Assembly: GCF_021483235.1 (NCBI RefSeq) | Contig: NZ_JAKEEC010000007.1 | Location: 62,001 to 126,000, forward strand | Direction: 5' to 3' | Length of the DNA: 64,000 nucleotides | Source: Arthrobacter alkaliphilus | GTDB taxonomy: Bacteria; Actinomycetota; Actinomycetes; Actinomycetales; Micrococcaceae | Shown: positions 42,179 to 50,912 of the stretch, piece after piece | Numbering within the stretch: position 1 is the first letter of the stretch | Layout of the letters: every line of letters begins with the position of its first letter | Notes under the pieces: model-generated | Databases searched by the model: none | What the model was told of the DNA's origin: nothing | What the model saw: the letters and a program-made list of their open reading frames with translations, nothing else | Made by a program: the position numbers and the translations under genes

Positions 42179-44122
42179 ATGTCAACACGCAGAATGACGG
42201 TGGCCCAAGCCGTTGTCGAGTTCCTGTCCAAGCAGTACACGGTGGACACCGTCGGCGGTAACGAATACCGGGCGCGCCTGATCCCGGGCACGTTCGGGAT
42301 CTTCGGGCACGGCAACGTCGCCGGCGTCGGGCAGGCCCTCAAGCAGTACCAGTCCGTGGACCCGGCCATCATGCCGTATTACCAGGGCCGCAACGAGCAG
42401 GCGCAGGCGCACCAGGCCGTGGGCTACGCGCGGCACACCCGCCGCCGGCAGACCTTCGCGATCAGCACCTCGATCGGTCCGGGGTCCTCGAACCTGCTGA
42501 CGGGCGCGGCGCTGGCCACCGCCAACCGGCTCCCGGTGCTGCTGCTGCCGTCCGACACCTTCGCCACCCGGGCCGCGGACCCGGTCCTGCAGCAGCTCGA
42601 GCTGCCCTACGCCTACGACATCACCGTCAACGACGCTTTCCGTCCGCTGTCGAAGTTCTTCGACCGGGTCTCCCGCCCCGAGCAGGTTTTCTCGGCGTTC
42701 CACCACGGCCTGCGGGTCCTGACTGACCCGGCCGAGACCGGCGCGGTGACCATTTCGCTTCCGCAGGACGTCCAGGCCGAGGCATTGGACGTCCCCGAAG
42801 AGTTCCTCGCCGAGCGTGAGTGGCGGATCCGCCGCCCCGAAGCCGACGACGACGATATCCGCCGCGCCGCTGAGGCCATCCGTGCCGCGAAGCGGCCCAT
42901 GATCATTGCCGGCGGCGGAGTCCTCTACGCCTTCGCCAACGACGAACTGGCCAAGTTCGCCGAACTGACGGGCATCCCGGTGGGCAACACCCAGGCCGGC
43001 GTCGGCGTCCTGCCGTGGGACCACCAGCTGTCGCTCGGCGCCGTCGGCTCCACAGGCACGACGGCGGCGAACGCCATCGCTGCCGAGGCTGACCTGATCA
43101 TCGGCATTGGTACCCGGTACGAGGACTTCACGACGGCGTCGCGCACTGCTTTCCAGAACCCCGACGTGAAGTTCGTGAACATCAACGTCGCCCCGATCGA
43201 CGCGTACAAGCACGGCACCGCGCTGCCGATCGTGGCCGACGCCCGCAAGGCCCTCGTCAAGCTCAACGCAGCCCTGGGTGGATACCGCGTCGGCGCGGAC
43301 CTCGAGCAGAAGATCGCGGCCGAGAAGAAGCGCTGGGACGGCATCGTGGACGAAGCCTTCGACACCCGCCACCGCCCGCTGCCGGCCCAGAACGAGATCA
43401 TCGGCGCCACCAACCGGGCGATGGACGCTTCCGACGTTGTCATCTGCGCCGCCGGTTCCCTGCCGGGCGACCTGCACAAGATGTGGCGCGTCCGGGACCC
43501 GTTCGGCTACCACGTCGAATATGCCTACTCCTGCATGGGCTATGAGATCCCCGGTGGCCTGGGCGTCAAGCGCGCCGCGTTGGCCGAGGCCGCAGCGGGT
43601 GGCAAGGACCGCGACGTCGTGGTCATGGTGGGGGACGGCTCCTACCTGATGATGCACACCGAGCTGGTCACCGCCGTCGCCGAACGCATCAAACTGATCG
43701 TGGTCCTGATCCAGAACCACGGCTACGCCTCCATCGGTTCCCTCTCAGAGTCCCTGGGGTCGCAGCGATTCGGCACCCAGTACCGCGCCCTGGACAAGGA
43801 ACACCACAGTTTCGACGCCGGTGAGCACCTGCCCATCGACCTGGCCCTCAACGCCGAATCCCTCGGCGCGAAGGTGATCCGGATCGAACCGGGCGAGAAG
43901 GCCATCGCCGAACTCGAACAAGCCATCCGCGACGCGAAAGCTGCCCCGGAAGAGACCGGGCCGATCGTCATCCACGTCGAATCGGACCCCCTGCTGGACG
44001 CCCCGAGCTCCGAGTCCTGGTGGGACGTCCCCGTCTCCCAGGTCTCCGAACTCGAATCCACCCAGCAGGCCTTCAAGACCTACACCGACCACAAGTCCCG
44101 CCAGCGCAAGCTGCTCGGCTGA
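42179..44122 (+). CDS. iolD: 3D-(3,5/4)-trihydroxycyclohexane-1,2-dione hydrolase
   Basis: 647-residue thiamine-diphosphate enzyme that opens the inositol-derived ring to 5-deoxy-glucuronate. N-terminal Pyr domain with NVAGVGQAL and GRNEQAQAHQAVGYAR (catalytic Glu), a central domain, and a C-terminal PP domain with CMGYEIPGGLGVKRA and the metal motif GDGSYLMMHTELVTA...QNHGYASIG. Start ATG 42179, 5 bp after the preceding stop. Confidence 0.95.
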   Translation: MSTRRMTVAQAVVEFLSKQYTVDTVGGNEYRARLIPGTFGIFGHGNVAGVGQALKQYQSVDPAIMPYYQGRNEQAQAHQAVGYARHTRRRQTFAISTSIGPGSSNLLTGAALATANRLPVLLLPSDTFATRAADPVLQQLELPYAYDITVNDAFRPLSKFFDRVSRPEQVFSAFHHGLRVLTDPAETGAVTISLPQDVQAEALDVPEEFLAEREWRIRRPEADDDDIRRAAEAIRAAKRPMIIAGGGVLYAFANDELAKFAELTGIPVGNTQAGVGVLPWDHQLSLGAVGSTGTTAANAIAAEADLIIGIGTRYEDFTTASRTAFQNPDVKFVNINVAPIDAYKHGTALPIVADARKALVKLNAALGGYRVGADLEQKIAAEKKRWDGIVDEAFDTRHRPLPAQNEIIGATNRAMDASDVVICAAGSLPGDLHKMWRVRDPFGYHVEYAYSCMGYEIPGGLGVKRAALAEAAAGGKDRDVVVMVGDGSYLMMHTELVTAVAERIKLIVVLIQNHGYASIGSLSESLGSQRFGTQYRALDKEHHSFDAGEHLPIDLALNAESLGAKVIRIEPGEKAIAELEQAIRDAKAAPEETGPIVIHVESDPLLDAPSSESWWDVPVSQVSELESTQQAFKTYTDHKSRQRKLLG

Positions 44123-44152
44123 CCCCCAAGCAACCGACAAGGAAGTCCCCAC

Positions 44153-45664
44153 ATGTCGTTGACGACCACCCTGACCACCATCAACCATTTCATCAACGGT
44201 GTTGAGACCGCCGGCGAAGGCAACCGCACCCAGCCCGTCTACAACCCGGCCACCGGTGCCGTCTCTGCCGAGCTGCGGCTCGCCAACCGGGAAGACTTGG
44301 AGGCCACGGTCGCCGCCGCGAAGGCGGCGGCGGAGAAGTGGGGTGACATCTCCCTGGCCAAGCGCACCGCCGTGCTGTTCAAGTTCCGTGAACTCGTCGC
44401 GGCGCACGTGGAGGAACTGGCCCAGCTGGTCACGGCGGAGCACGGCAAGGTCATCTCCGACGCCAAGGGTGAGATCGGCCGGGGCTTGGAAGTCATCGAG
44501 TTCGCCTGCGGCATCCCGCAGCTGCTCAAGGGCGACTACTCGGACCAGGTCTCCACCGGCATCGACGTGTTCTCCTTCCGCGAGCCGCTCGGTGTTGTCG
44601 CGGGCATCACGCCGTTCAACTTCCCGGTCATGGTGCCGTTGTGGATGGCGCCGATGGCGATCGCCACCGGCAACGCCTTCATCCTCAAGCCCTCCGAGCG
44701 CGACCCGTCCGCCTCGTTGCTGCTGGCCAAGCTGTGGAAGGACGCGGGCCTGCCCGACGGTGTGTTCCAGGTCCTGCACGGCGACAAGGAAACCGTGGAC
44801 GGTTTGCTGACCCACCCGGACGTGGACGGCATCTCCTTCGTCGGCTCCACCCCGATCGCGCAGTACGTCCACGAGACCGCCACCAAGCACGGCAAGCGGG
44901 TCCAGGCCCTGGGCGGGGCGAAGAACCACGCGATCGTCATGCCCGACGCCGACCTCGACAACGCCGCCGACCACCTGGCCGCTGCCGCGTTCGGCTCCGC
45001 CGGAGAACGTTGCATGGCCATCTCGGTCGCGGTCGCCGTCGGCGATGCTGCGGAACTGCTGGTCAAGAAGGTCGAGGAACGCGCCCTCGCCGTGAAGGTC
45101 AAGAACGGCACCGAGCCCGACGCCGAAATGGGACCGGTCATCACGCCGGCCTCCAAGGAACGCATCGTACGGATCGTCACCGAAGCCGAAGCTGCGGGCG
45201 CCGCGATGGTCGTGGACGGCCGTGACCTCGTGGTCCCCGGCCACGAAGACGGTTTCTGGGTGGGGCCCACCGTGATCGACCACGTCAAGACCGAAATGAG
45301 CGCCTACACCGAGGAAATCTTCGGACCCGTGCTCGTCGTCGTCCGCGTCGAAGACCTGGACGAAGGCATCAAGCTCATCAACTCCAACCCTTACGGCAAC
45401 GGCACCGCGATCTTCACCTCTTCCGGAGCCAACGCCCGGAAGTTCCAGCGCTCCGTCACGGTGGGCATGATCGGGATCAACGTGCCCCTGCCCGTCCCGG
45501 TGGCGTACCATTCCTTCGGCGGCTGGAAAGCGTCCCTGTTCGGAGACAAGCACATCTACGGTCCCGAAGGCGTCTCCTTCTACACCCGCGGCAAGGTAGT
45601 TACCTCCCGCTGGCCGGAACCTACCCACGCCTCCGGGGCCTCCTACAACTTCCCCTCCAACTAA
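44153..45664 (+). CDS. iolA: Methylmalonate-semialdehyde dehydrogenase (acylating)
   Basis: 503 residues, NAD-dependent aldehyde dehydrogenase giving acetyl-CoA or propionyl-CoA at the end of inositol or valine breakdown. FINGVETAGEG start, GITPFNFPVMVPLWMAP, GSTPIAQYVHETA, and the catalytic Cys in GSAGERCMAISVAV are all present; GINVPLPVPVAYHSFGGWKAS is typical of IolA/MmsA. AAGGAAG lies 9 nt before the ATG. Confidence 0.95.
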   Translation: MSLTTTLTTINHFINGVETAGEGNRTQPVYNPATGAVSAELRLANREDLEATVAAAKAAAEKWGDISLAKRTAVLFKFRELVAAHVEELAQLVTAEHGKVISDAKGEIGRGLEVIEFACGIPQLLKGDYSDQVSTGIDVFSFREPLGVVAGITPFNFPVMVPLWMAPMAIATGNAFILKPSERDPSASLLLAKLWKDAGLPDGVFQVLHGDKETVDGLLTHPDVDGISFVGSTPIAQYVHETATKHGKRVQALGGAKNHAIVMPDADLDNAADHLAAAAFGSAGERCMAISVAVAVGDAAELLVKKVEERALAVKVKNGTEPDAEMGPVITPASKERIVRIVTEAEAAGAAMVVDGRDLVVPGHEDGFWVGPTVIDHVKTEMSAYTEEIFGPVLVVVRVEDLDEGIKLINSNPYGNGTAIFTSSGANARKFQRSVTVGMIGINVPLPVPVAYHSFGGWKASLFGDKHIYGPEGVSFYTRGKVVTSRWPEPTHASGASYNFPSN

Positions 45665-45674
45665 GGAGCCCGCA

Positions 45675-46586
45675 ATGACGGAAAACAAACTCATCATTGG
45701 CACGGCCCCGGATTCGTGGGGCGTGTGGTTCGCGGACGATCCGAAGCAGACTCCGTGGGAACGCTTCCTGGACGAAGTGGCTGAGTCCGGGTACAAGTGG
45801 ATCGAGCTTGGCCCCTACGGCTATTTGCCGAACGATCCTGCCCGCCTCGCCGAGGAACTCCAGCAGCGCGATCTCAAGGTCACTGCCGGAACGGTGTTCA
45901 CCGCCTTCCACCGCGGCGCCGCACAGTACGAGGAAGCATGGGAGCCGGCACGCAAGGTGGCCGAGCTGACGGCGGCCATGGGCGGCGAACACATTGTGGT
46001 CATCCCGGCGATGTGGCGCGACGACGTCACCGGCGAGGCCGTGGAGAGCGGGGAGCTCTCCCATGAACAGTGGAACGACCTGTTCGCCGGACACAACCGC
46101 ATGGGCAAAGTGCTGCTGGACGACTTCGGCCTCAAGCAGCAATTCCACTCACACGCAGATTCCCACGTCGGCGCCCAGGCGGACATCGAGCGCCTGCTCG
46201 CAGAGACCGATCCCCAGTACTTGAACCTCTGCTTGGACACCGGGCACGCGGAATACTGCGGAGCGTCCAGCCTGGAACTGATCAAGAACTACCCGGACCG
46301 CATCGGCTACCTGCACTTGAAGCAGATCAACCCGGACGTCCTGAGGAAAGTGAACGAGGAAAACATGACCTGGGCAGCGGCGAACCTGGCCGGCGTCATG
46401 ACCGAGCCGCCGGGCGGCCTGCCGGATCTTCGTGCCGTCATCGAGGCCGTTGAAGGACTCAACCGCCCGATCTTTGGCATCGTGGAACAGGACATGTACC
46501 CCGTGGCCTTCGACGTTCCCATGCCCATCGCCAAGCGCACCCGCAACTACCTGCTTTCGTGCGGCTCCCGCACTGCCGTCAACTAG
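45675..46586 (+). CDS. iolE: 2-keto-myo-inositol dehydratase
   Basis: 303 residues, xylose-isomerase-like TIM barrel: GTAPDSWGVWFADDPKQTPW at the start, GPYGYLPNDPARLAEEL, FHSHADSHVGAQADIERLL with metal-binding His and Asp, and CLDTGHAEYCG with GYLHLKQI. It dehydrates 2-keto-myo-inositol to the dione used by IolD. Start ATG with AAGGAG upstream, 10 bp after iolA. Confidence 0.94.
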   Translation: MTENKLIIGTAPDSWGVWFADDPKQTPWERFLDEVAESGYKWIELGPYGYLPNDPARLAEELQQRDLKVTAGTVFTAFHRGAAQYEEAWEPARKVAELTAAMGGEHIVVIPAMWRDDVTGEAVESGELSHEQWNDLFAGHNRMGKVLLDDFGLKQQFHSHADSHVGAQADIERLLAETDPQYLNLCLDTGHAEYCGASSLELIKNYPDRIGYLHLKQINPDVLRKVNEENMTWAAANLAGVMTEPPGGLPDLRAVIEAVEGLNRPIFGIVEQDMYPVAFDVPMPIAKRTRNYLLSCGSRTAVN

Positions 46587-46600
46587 CTAAGGACAGAACA

Positions 46601-47614
46601 TTGACTGACATTCTCCGCGTGGCCGTAATCGGCGCAGGTCGCATGGGCGCTGACCACATCAAGCGCCTCAGCAGCCGCATCCACGGCGCCGAAGTGGCCG
46701 CCGTCGTCGACGTCGACCTCGCCCGCGCGCAGGCGGCCATCGCAGGGATTGACGGCGCCGTCGCCCTCGCAAGCGCCGAAGAGGCCCTCAACAACGGCGA
46801 CGTCAACGCCGTCCTGATCGCCACACCGGGTTTTCTGCATGAGGAAATCCTCTACAAGGCGCTCGAGAAGGACTTCCCGATCCTCTGCGAGAAGCCGCTG
46901 ACTCCGGATGCCGAGAGCGCTTGGAAGGTTGTCCAGGCCGAAACTGCACTCGGCCACAAGCGCATCCAGGTGGGTTTCATGCGCCGTTTCGACGCCGAAT
47001 ACGCCGCCCTGGGTTCGATGATCCGCGATCGTGAACTCGGCGAGCTGCTCATGCTTCACCACCAGCACCGCAACCCGGACACCCCCGCGGGCTTCACCAA
47101 CGAGATGCTCATCAATGACTCCGTGGTCCATGAGTTCGACGCCATCCGCTTCTTCACGGGCGAGGAAATCACTTCCGTGCAGGTGCGCCTGGGCAAGGCG
47201 ACCCGCAACGCCCCGAACGGCCAGCACGACCCCCAGCACGTCCTGATCGAGACCGAGTCCGGTGTCCTGGCCGACGTCGAAATCTACGTGAATGCGAAGT
47301 TCGGTTATGAAGTCGCTACCCAGGCCACCTTCGAGGACGGCATCGTGAACATCGGGGGCGACGGCGGTCCTTACGTCCGCAGCGCGGGCCGCTGGGGAGG
47401 CAAGGTCACCCCTGGTTTCGAAGAGCGCTTTGGTGCCGCGTACGACGTCGAAGTCCAGGCTTGGGTGGATGCTGCCCGCCGCGGCGAGATCGGCGGTCCG
47501 ACGGCCTGGGACGGTTACGCCACCGCCGCGTGCTGCGAGGCCGGCGTCGAGGCCCAGAAGTCGGGCGAGAAGGTTTCGGTCCAGCTCAATACCAAGCCCG
47601 AGCTGTACGCGTAG
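46601..47614 (+). CDS. iolG: Myo-inositol 2-dehydrogenase
   Basis: 337 residues, GFO/IDH/MocA family: Rossmann motif VAVIGAGRMGADHIKRL, EKPLTPDAES with the conserved Lys, and the substrate side FMRRFDAEY and NDSVVHEFDAIRFF with catalytic Asp/His. It oxidises myo-inositol (or an isomer) to the 2-keto compound with NAD. The start is TTG 46601 with AAGGA; an earlier ATG would overlap iolE by 28 bp. It ends 5 bp from the convergent iolB stop. Confidence 0.93.
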   Translation: MTDILRVAVIGAGRMGADHIKRLSSRIHGAEVAAVVDVDLARAQAAIAGIDGAVALASAEEALNNGDVNAVLIATPGFLHEEILYKALEKDFPILCEKPLTPDAESAWKVVQAETALGHKRIQVGFMRRFDAEYAALGSMIRDRELGELLMLHHQHRNPDTPAGFTNEMLINDSVVHEFDAIRFFTGEEITSVQVRLGKATRNAPNGQHDPQHVLIETESGVLADVEIYVNAKFGYEVATQATFEDGIVNIGGDGGPYVRSAGRWGGKVTPGFEERFGAAYDVEVQAWVDAARRGEIGGPTAWDGYATAACCEAGVEAQKSGEKVSVQLNTKPELYA

Positions 47615-47619
47615 GCCGG

Positions 47620-48513
47620 CTAGGCGCCAAACGGCAGCCGCGGGTCGATGGCCTGTCCGTCCCAGCTTTGCCGCACCCAACCGTGGTGGGGGTCGTCGCT
47701 GATGAGCCACTCGCGGACGGGACCCGGACCGGCCATGACGTTCAGGTAGTACATGTCATAACCGGGAGCGGCCATGGCCGGGCCGTGCCAGCCGTAGGGA
47801 ACCAGGACCACGTCGCCCGTCCGAACCTCTGCCGCAACATCGATCGGGCGGTCGTCGGAGGCATAGACACGCTGATAGCCGACCGCATCTGCGTGGGCGG
47901 GGGCGCCGGAGCCGCCAGCCACACGGGTCTCGAAGTAGTAGATCTCTTCGAGCTGCGTCTCGCCGTCCTTTTCCTCGTCGTGCTTGTGCGGGGGATAGGA
48001 AGACCAGTTACCCGCGGGCGTCAGGACTTCGCAGACGATGAAACGGTCGGCTTCGAGGGTGGCAGGCGTGCCGAAGTTGTGGACCTGGCGCGAGCAATTG
48101 CCCGCCCCGCGCAGCTCGACAGGGGTTTCCGCGGCCGTCACCAGCCTTGTGGGGTACGACGCCTTGGCCGGGGCGGTCGCGACGGCGACGCGGCCGCCGT
48201 CGGGCGAACTGATGGTGACCGCGGCGTTCGTGCCGGAGTACAGCACATCGCTGGGCCCATGGAAAACCGACGCCCGCCCCGCAAGGGGATACTCGACGTC
48301 GTCGACCGTCACGGCGAAGGCGCCGTTGAGCGGCACAATGATCCGCTCCTCAGCCGCGGCGGGGAGTTCGACGACGGCGCCCGCGGCGAGCGTGGCGACC
48401 TTGAGTCCGGTGTGGGCCCAGCCTTCGACAGCCAGAGCGGAATCGGAGGTTCCGAGCGAGATGTCCCAGTCGCCGTCGTTGGCTGTTCCTAGTGGATAGA
48501 CCCAGTTCGCCAT
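47620..48513 (-). CDS. iolB: 5-deoxy-glucuronate isomerase
   Basis: 297 residues, bicupin. Landmarks are RQVHNFGTP, LTPAGNWSSYPPHKHDEE with metal-binding His, LEEIYYFET and VPYGWHGPAMAAPGYDMYYLNVMAG. It isomerises 5-deoxy-glucuronate to 2-deoxy-5-keto-gluconate. The gene follows gntR on the minus strand with a 17-bp gap and faces the rest of the operon, so the cluster is split into two convergent units, probably under the same repressor. Confidence 0.94.
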   Translation of the reverse strand: MANWVYPLGTANDGDWDISLGTSDSALAVEGWAHTGLKVATLAAGAVVELPAAAEERIIVPLNGAFAVTVDDVEYPLAGRASVFHGPSDVLYSGTNAAVTISSPDGGRVAVATAPAKASYPTRLVTAAETPVELRGAGNCSRQVHNFGTPATLEADRFIVCEVLTPAGNWSSYPPHKHDEEKDGETQLEEIYYFETRVAGGSGAPAHADAVGYQRVYASDDRPIDVAAEVRTGDVVLVPYGWHGPAMAAPGYDMYYLNVMAGPGPVREWLISDDPHHGWVRQSWDGQAIDPRLPFGA

Positions 48514-48530
48514 AAAGAAAAGTCCTTGCG

Positions 48531-49271
48531 TCAGCGCTGTACGAGTGTCATTTCAAAGCTGTATGAATCGGCCCGGTAGACGTGATTGCCGGTTTCCACC
48601 ATGCGTCCGGTGTCATCGACGGCGGTGCGTTCCATGGTGACCAACGCCGAGCCGACCTCCGTCTCCAAGAGCGGGGCCTGGTAGTCGTTGGCGATCATGG
48701 CGCCGATCCGCTGCGAAGCGAGCCGGAAATTGACGCCGCCGCGGCGGAGGATGGCGTAGAGGCCTTCCTTGGCGAGCATGGCCTCGTCCATGGTGGCGAT
48801 ATCGTCGCGGACCCAGTTCTCCATGAGCGCCAGGGGCTTCCCGCCCACCTTGCGCAGGCGGGTGAAGTGGTACACCTTGGAACCGGCCGGAAGCTGAAGG
48901 GCCGTCAGCGTATCCGCGTCGGCGTCCATGTGCGAAAAGCTGAGGACCTGGGTGGTGGGCTTCTTGCCGTTATTGGTCAGATCGTCGAAGAGGCTCGAGA
49001 GCTCCAGCGGCCGGCGGACCTGGCTCGAAACAACCTGGGTGCCGACGCCACGCTTGCGGACCAACAGCCCTGAGCGGACGAGTTCGTCCATGGCCTTGCG
49101 CATGGTGGGCCGGGACAGATTGAGCTGGGCGGCGAGGTCTATCTCGTTATCCAGGCGGCTGCCTGGCTCCAACGCTCCGCTGTGGATGGCGGCCTCGATG
49201 CCCTGAACCACCTGATGGTACAAAGGCACCGGGGAAGAACGGTCGATATTAAGGCCAAGTTGATTCGCCAT
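48531..49271 (-). CDS. GntR-family regulator (HutC type), likely iol repressor
   Basis: 246 residues: N-terminal winged HTH with PLYHQVVQGIEAAIHSGALEPGSRLDNEIDLAAQLNLSRPTMRKAMDELVRSG (about 12-70) and a C-terminal UTRA effector domain. The operon with iolB and its place inside the cluster make it the probable iol regulator, with an inositol-derived ligand as effector (inference). ATG 49271 has GAGGGAG upstream and is preferred over a start 42 bp earlier. A decamer like those before iolC lies upstream at 49335-49344. Confidence 0.87.
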   Translation of the reverse strand: MANQLGLNIDRSSPVPLYHQVVQGIEAAIHSGALEPGSRLDNEIDLAAQLNLSRPTMRKAMDELVRSGLLVRKRGVGTQVVSSQVRRPLELSSLFDDLTNNGKKPTTQVLSFSHMDADADTLTALQLPAGSKVYHFTRLRKVGGKPLALMENWVRDDIATMDEAMLAKEGLYAILRRGGVNFRLASQRIGAMIANDYQAPLLETEVGSALVTMERTAVDDTGRMVETGNHVYRADSYSFEMTLVQR

Positions 49272-49334
49272 TGCATGCTCCCTCGTATTCCGGGGCTGTC
49301 CCGGAAATCGCATGCATGTCCCTTCATGTTCGCT

Positions 49335-49344
49335 TGATAGGACA
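49335..49344. promoter_or_regulatory. TGATAGGACA, candidate operator before gntR-iolB
   Basis: Fits the decamer pattern seen at 39801, 40075 and 40091. It lies 64 bp upstream of the gntR start, where autoregulation would be expected. Confidence 0.4.
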
Positions 49345-49351
49345 TACTGCT

Positions 49352-49864
49352 TTACCGATGATAGCAGGCCTGGTTCTTACGGCGTCGGACGCCTTGAGTG
49401 GCGCCGCGCCGGCGTGCTCGGCTGCTTTGCCTGAAGACCCCGACGGCGGCCAAGACCGCGCCGATGCCCTCGGCCACCGCGCTGAGGGTCTTCTCGAAGA
49501 ACCATACGGGCTCGTACATGGCCGGGATCGGACCAAAGGCCGGTATGTCGACGTATCGGTAGATGAGGACGGCGACAAACGCGCTGCCCGCCACGAGCAG
49601 GGCGGCGGCGTACGCCGGGCGGCTCCCGCGCACCAGGACGTACAAGGCAACCAGGACAGCCGCTGCGGCTTGCAAGCGGAACAAGTTGCCCTGCCCGATT
49701 CCGTCCGGGGCGGCCAGTTGATAGCCCGGGGCAAGATCGAAGTGCACCACGGCGTCAATGACCAAGGCCGCCACAACAAGCAGCCGCAGCAGGATGTCCG
49801 TTGGATTGCGCAGCGCCAGTTCACGGGTTGTCATATCGCTGGTCCTCATTTCGCCGGCCTTCAT
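49352..49864 (-). CDS. Small membrane protein paired with the cupredoxin gene
   Basis: 170 residues, four hydrophobic helices (about 27-45, 60-82, 85-105 and 120-142) with a basic C-terminal tail. The first helix LLRLLVVAALVIDAVVHFDLAPGYQL carries polar residues. Start ATG 49864 overlaps the cupredoxin stop (ATGA), so the two are coupled. No family was recognised with certainty. It may be membrane partner of the copper protein. Confidence 0.72.
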   Translation of the reverse strand: MKAGEMRTSDMTTRELALRNPTDILLRLLVVAALVIDAVVHFDLAPGYQLAAPDGIGQGNLFRLQAAAAVLVALYVLVRGSRPAYAAALLVAGSAFVAVLIYRYVDIPAFGPIPAMYEPVWFFEKTLSAVAEGIGAVLAAVGVFRQSSRARRRGATQGVRRRKNQACYHR

Positions 49865-50256
49865 TTCACGATCAGGGTTCCGTGCATATTGGAGTGGTAC
49901 GCGCAGTGATAGGTGTAGCTGCCCGGTGTGGCAGGCGCCGTGAACTGGGCGGTTCCGCCCCCGCCATCAACGGCGACGTCGAATGCCTTGCCATCGTCCG
50001 AGGTGACGGTGTGGGCCTGGGCATCGTCGTTCTTGATGGTGATCTTGGCGCCGGGGCTGACGGATGCGGGCCCTTGATAGCGGAAGTCCTTGATGGTGAT
50101 GGTGAGTTGCTGGGAGTTGCCGGACGTCGCAGCGCTCGAGGACGCCTGGCTCGATGCCGTACCTTGGCCGCCGGTTCCGGAGGCCCCGCAGCCGGTCACG
50201 GCGATCAGGGTGGCTGTAGCAAGGATGACCATCAAGGTCTTGGGGCTCTTCTTCAT
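49861..50256 (-). CDS. Cupredoxin-domain lipoprotein
   Basis: 131 residues: lipoprotein signal with lipobox VTGC at residues 19-22, a Ser/Gly-rich linker, and a plastocyanin-like domain. Type 1 copper ligands are visible: His in AQAHTVTSD, then Cys, His and Met in YHCAYHSNMHG. It probably carries electrons or copper at the outer membrane face. Upstream 50257-50411 holds only promoter-like AT-rich sequence. Confidence 0.88.
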   Translation of the reverse strand: MKKSPKTLMVILATATLIAVTGCGASGTGGQGTASSQASSSAATSGNSQQLTITIKDFRYQGPASVSPGAKITIKNDDAQAHTVTSDDGKAFDVAVDGGGGTAQFTAPATPGSYTYHCAYHSNMHGTLIVK

Positions 50257-50411
50257 GATTGGCTCCCGCTTCTCGTGTCCGGTGGCCGGAATGTGCCAGC
50301 CACATTGATGAGACGTATTCCGGCGGGCTCAGGTTCAACGGAACGGGCAGTTGTTGTCTGCGGAACCGCTGCCTGAGGCCGGTGCGTACCTAATGATCGT
50401 TTTCTAATAAA

Positions 50412-50801
50412 ATGATCCGACTGGCTGTATTGGGGGGAATGCAATTGGGCAGATTGTTTGAGGGACCGTGGGTGCTGATCCTGGTCCCCATTGCTCTGGC
50501 CGTCGTTATCGTCCTGGTCGTTGTGAGCGCTGTCAACAAGTCGAGGCGCTCTGATCTTGGTTCAGCCGCACTACTCCAGTCCTATGCGCAGGGAATGAAC
50601 CACCGCTCAACGGCAACGATATTTGGGGTACTTGGCATATTCGTCTTGGGCATTGTCTTCGGCCCCTTGGCCATCGTTCAGGCTTCCAAGGCCGAGGCGC
50701 TCGGGGTTAAGGCGACCGCGGGAAAGGTTCTCGGATGGATCTGTGTGGGTGTGACTGCCTTGTGGCTGATTTTCATCGTTGCGGCGTTGGCATCGCGGTA
50801 A
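50412..50801 (+). CDS. DUF4190-like small membrane protein
   Basis: 129 residues (120 if ATG 50439 is used), with one helix near residue 20-42 and two more (68-90 and 105-125). GIFVLGIVFGPLAIVQASKAEALG resembles the DUF4190 pattern. Choice of start is uncertain: ATG 50412 follows an AATAAA stretch, while ATG 50439 follows TGTATT by 7 nt and GGGGGGA. Function unknown. Confidence 0.7.
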   Translation: MIRLAVLGGMQLGRLFEGPWVLILVPIALAVVIVLVVVSAVNKSRRSDLGSAALLQSYAQGMNHRSTATIFGVLGIFVLGIVFGPLAIVQASKAEALGVKATAGKVLGWICVGVTALWLIFIVAALASR

Positions 50802-50912
50802 GCACGCCCTGGAAAAGAGTGGTCCTGAGCTCCTGAGCTCCTGAGTTGGTAGGGGTGCCGATCCGAGACCGACAGGTCTGCGCAACGGGAACCCCGGGCT
50901 TACGCTGATGCC

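Noticed and set aside
50412..50438. Deciding the start of the DUF4190-like gene by GGGGGGA
   Set aside because: The G-run is only one base from ATG 50439, too near for a ribosome site, so the start stays open.
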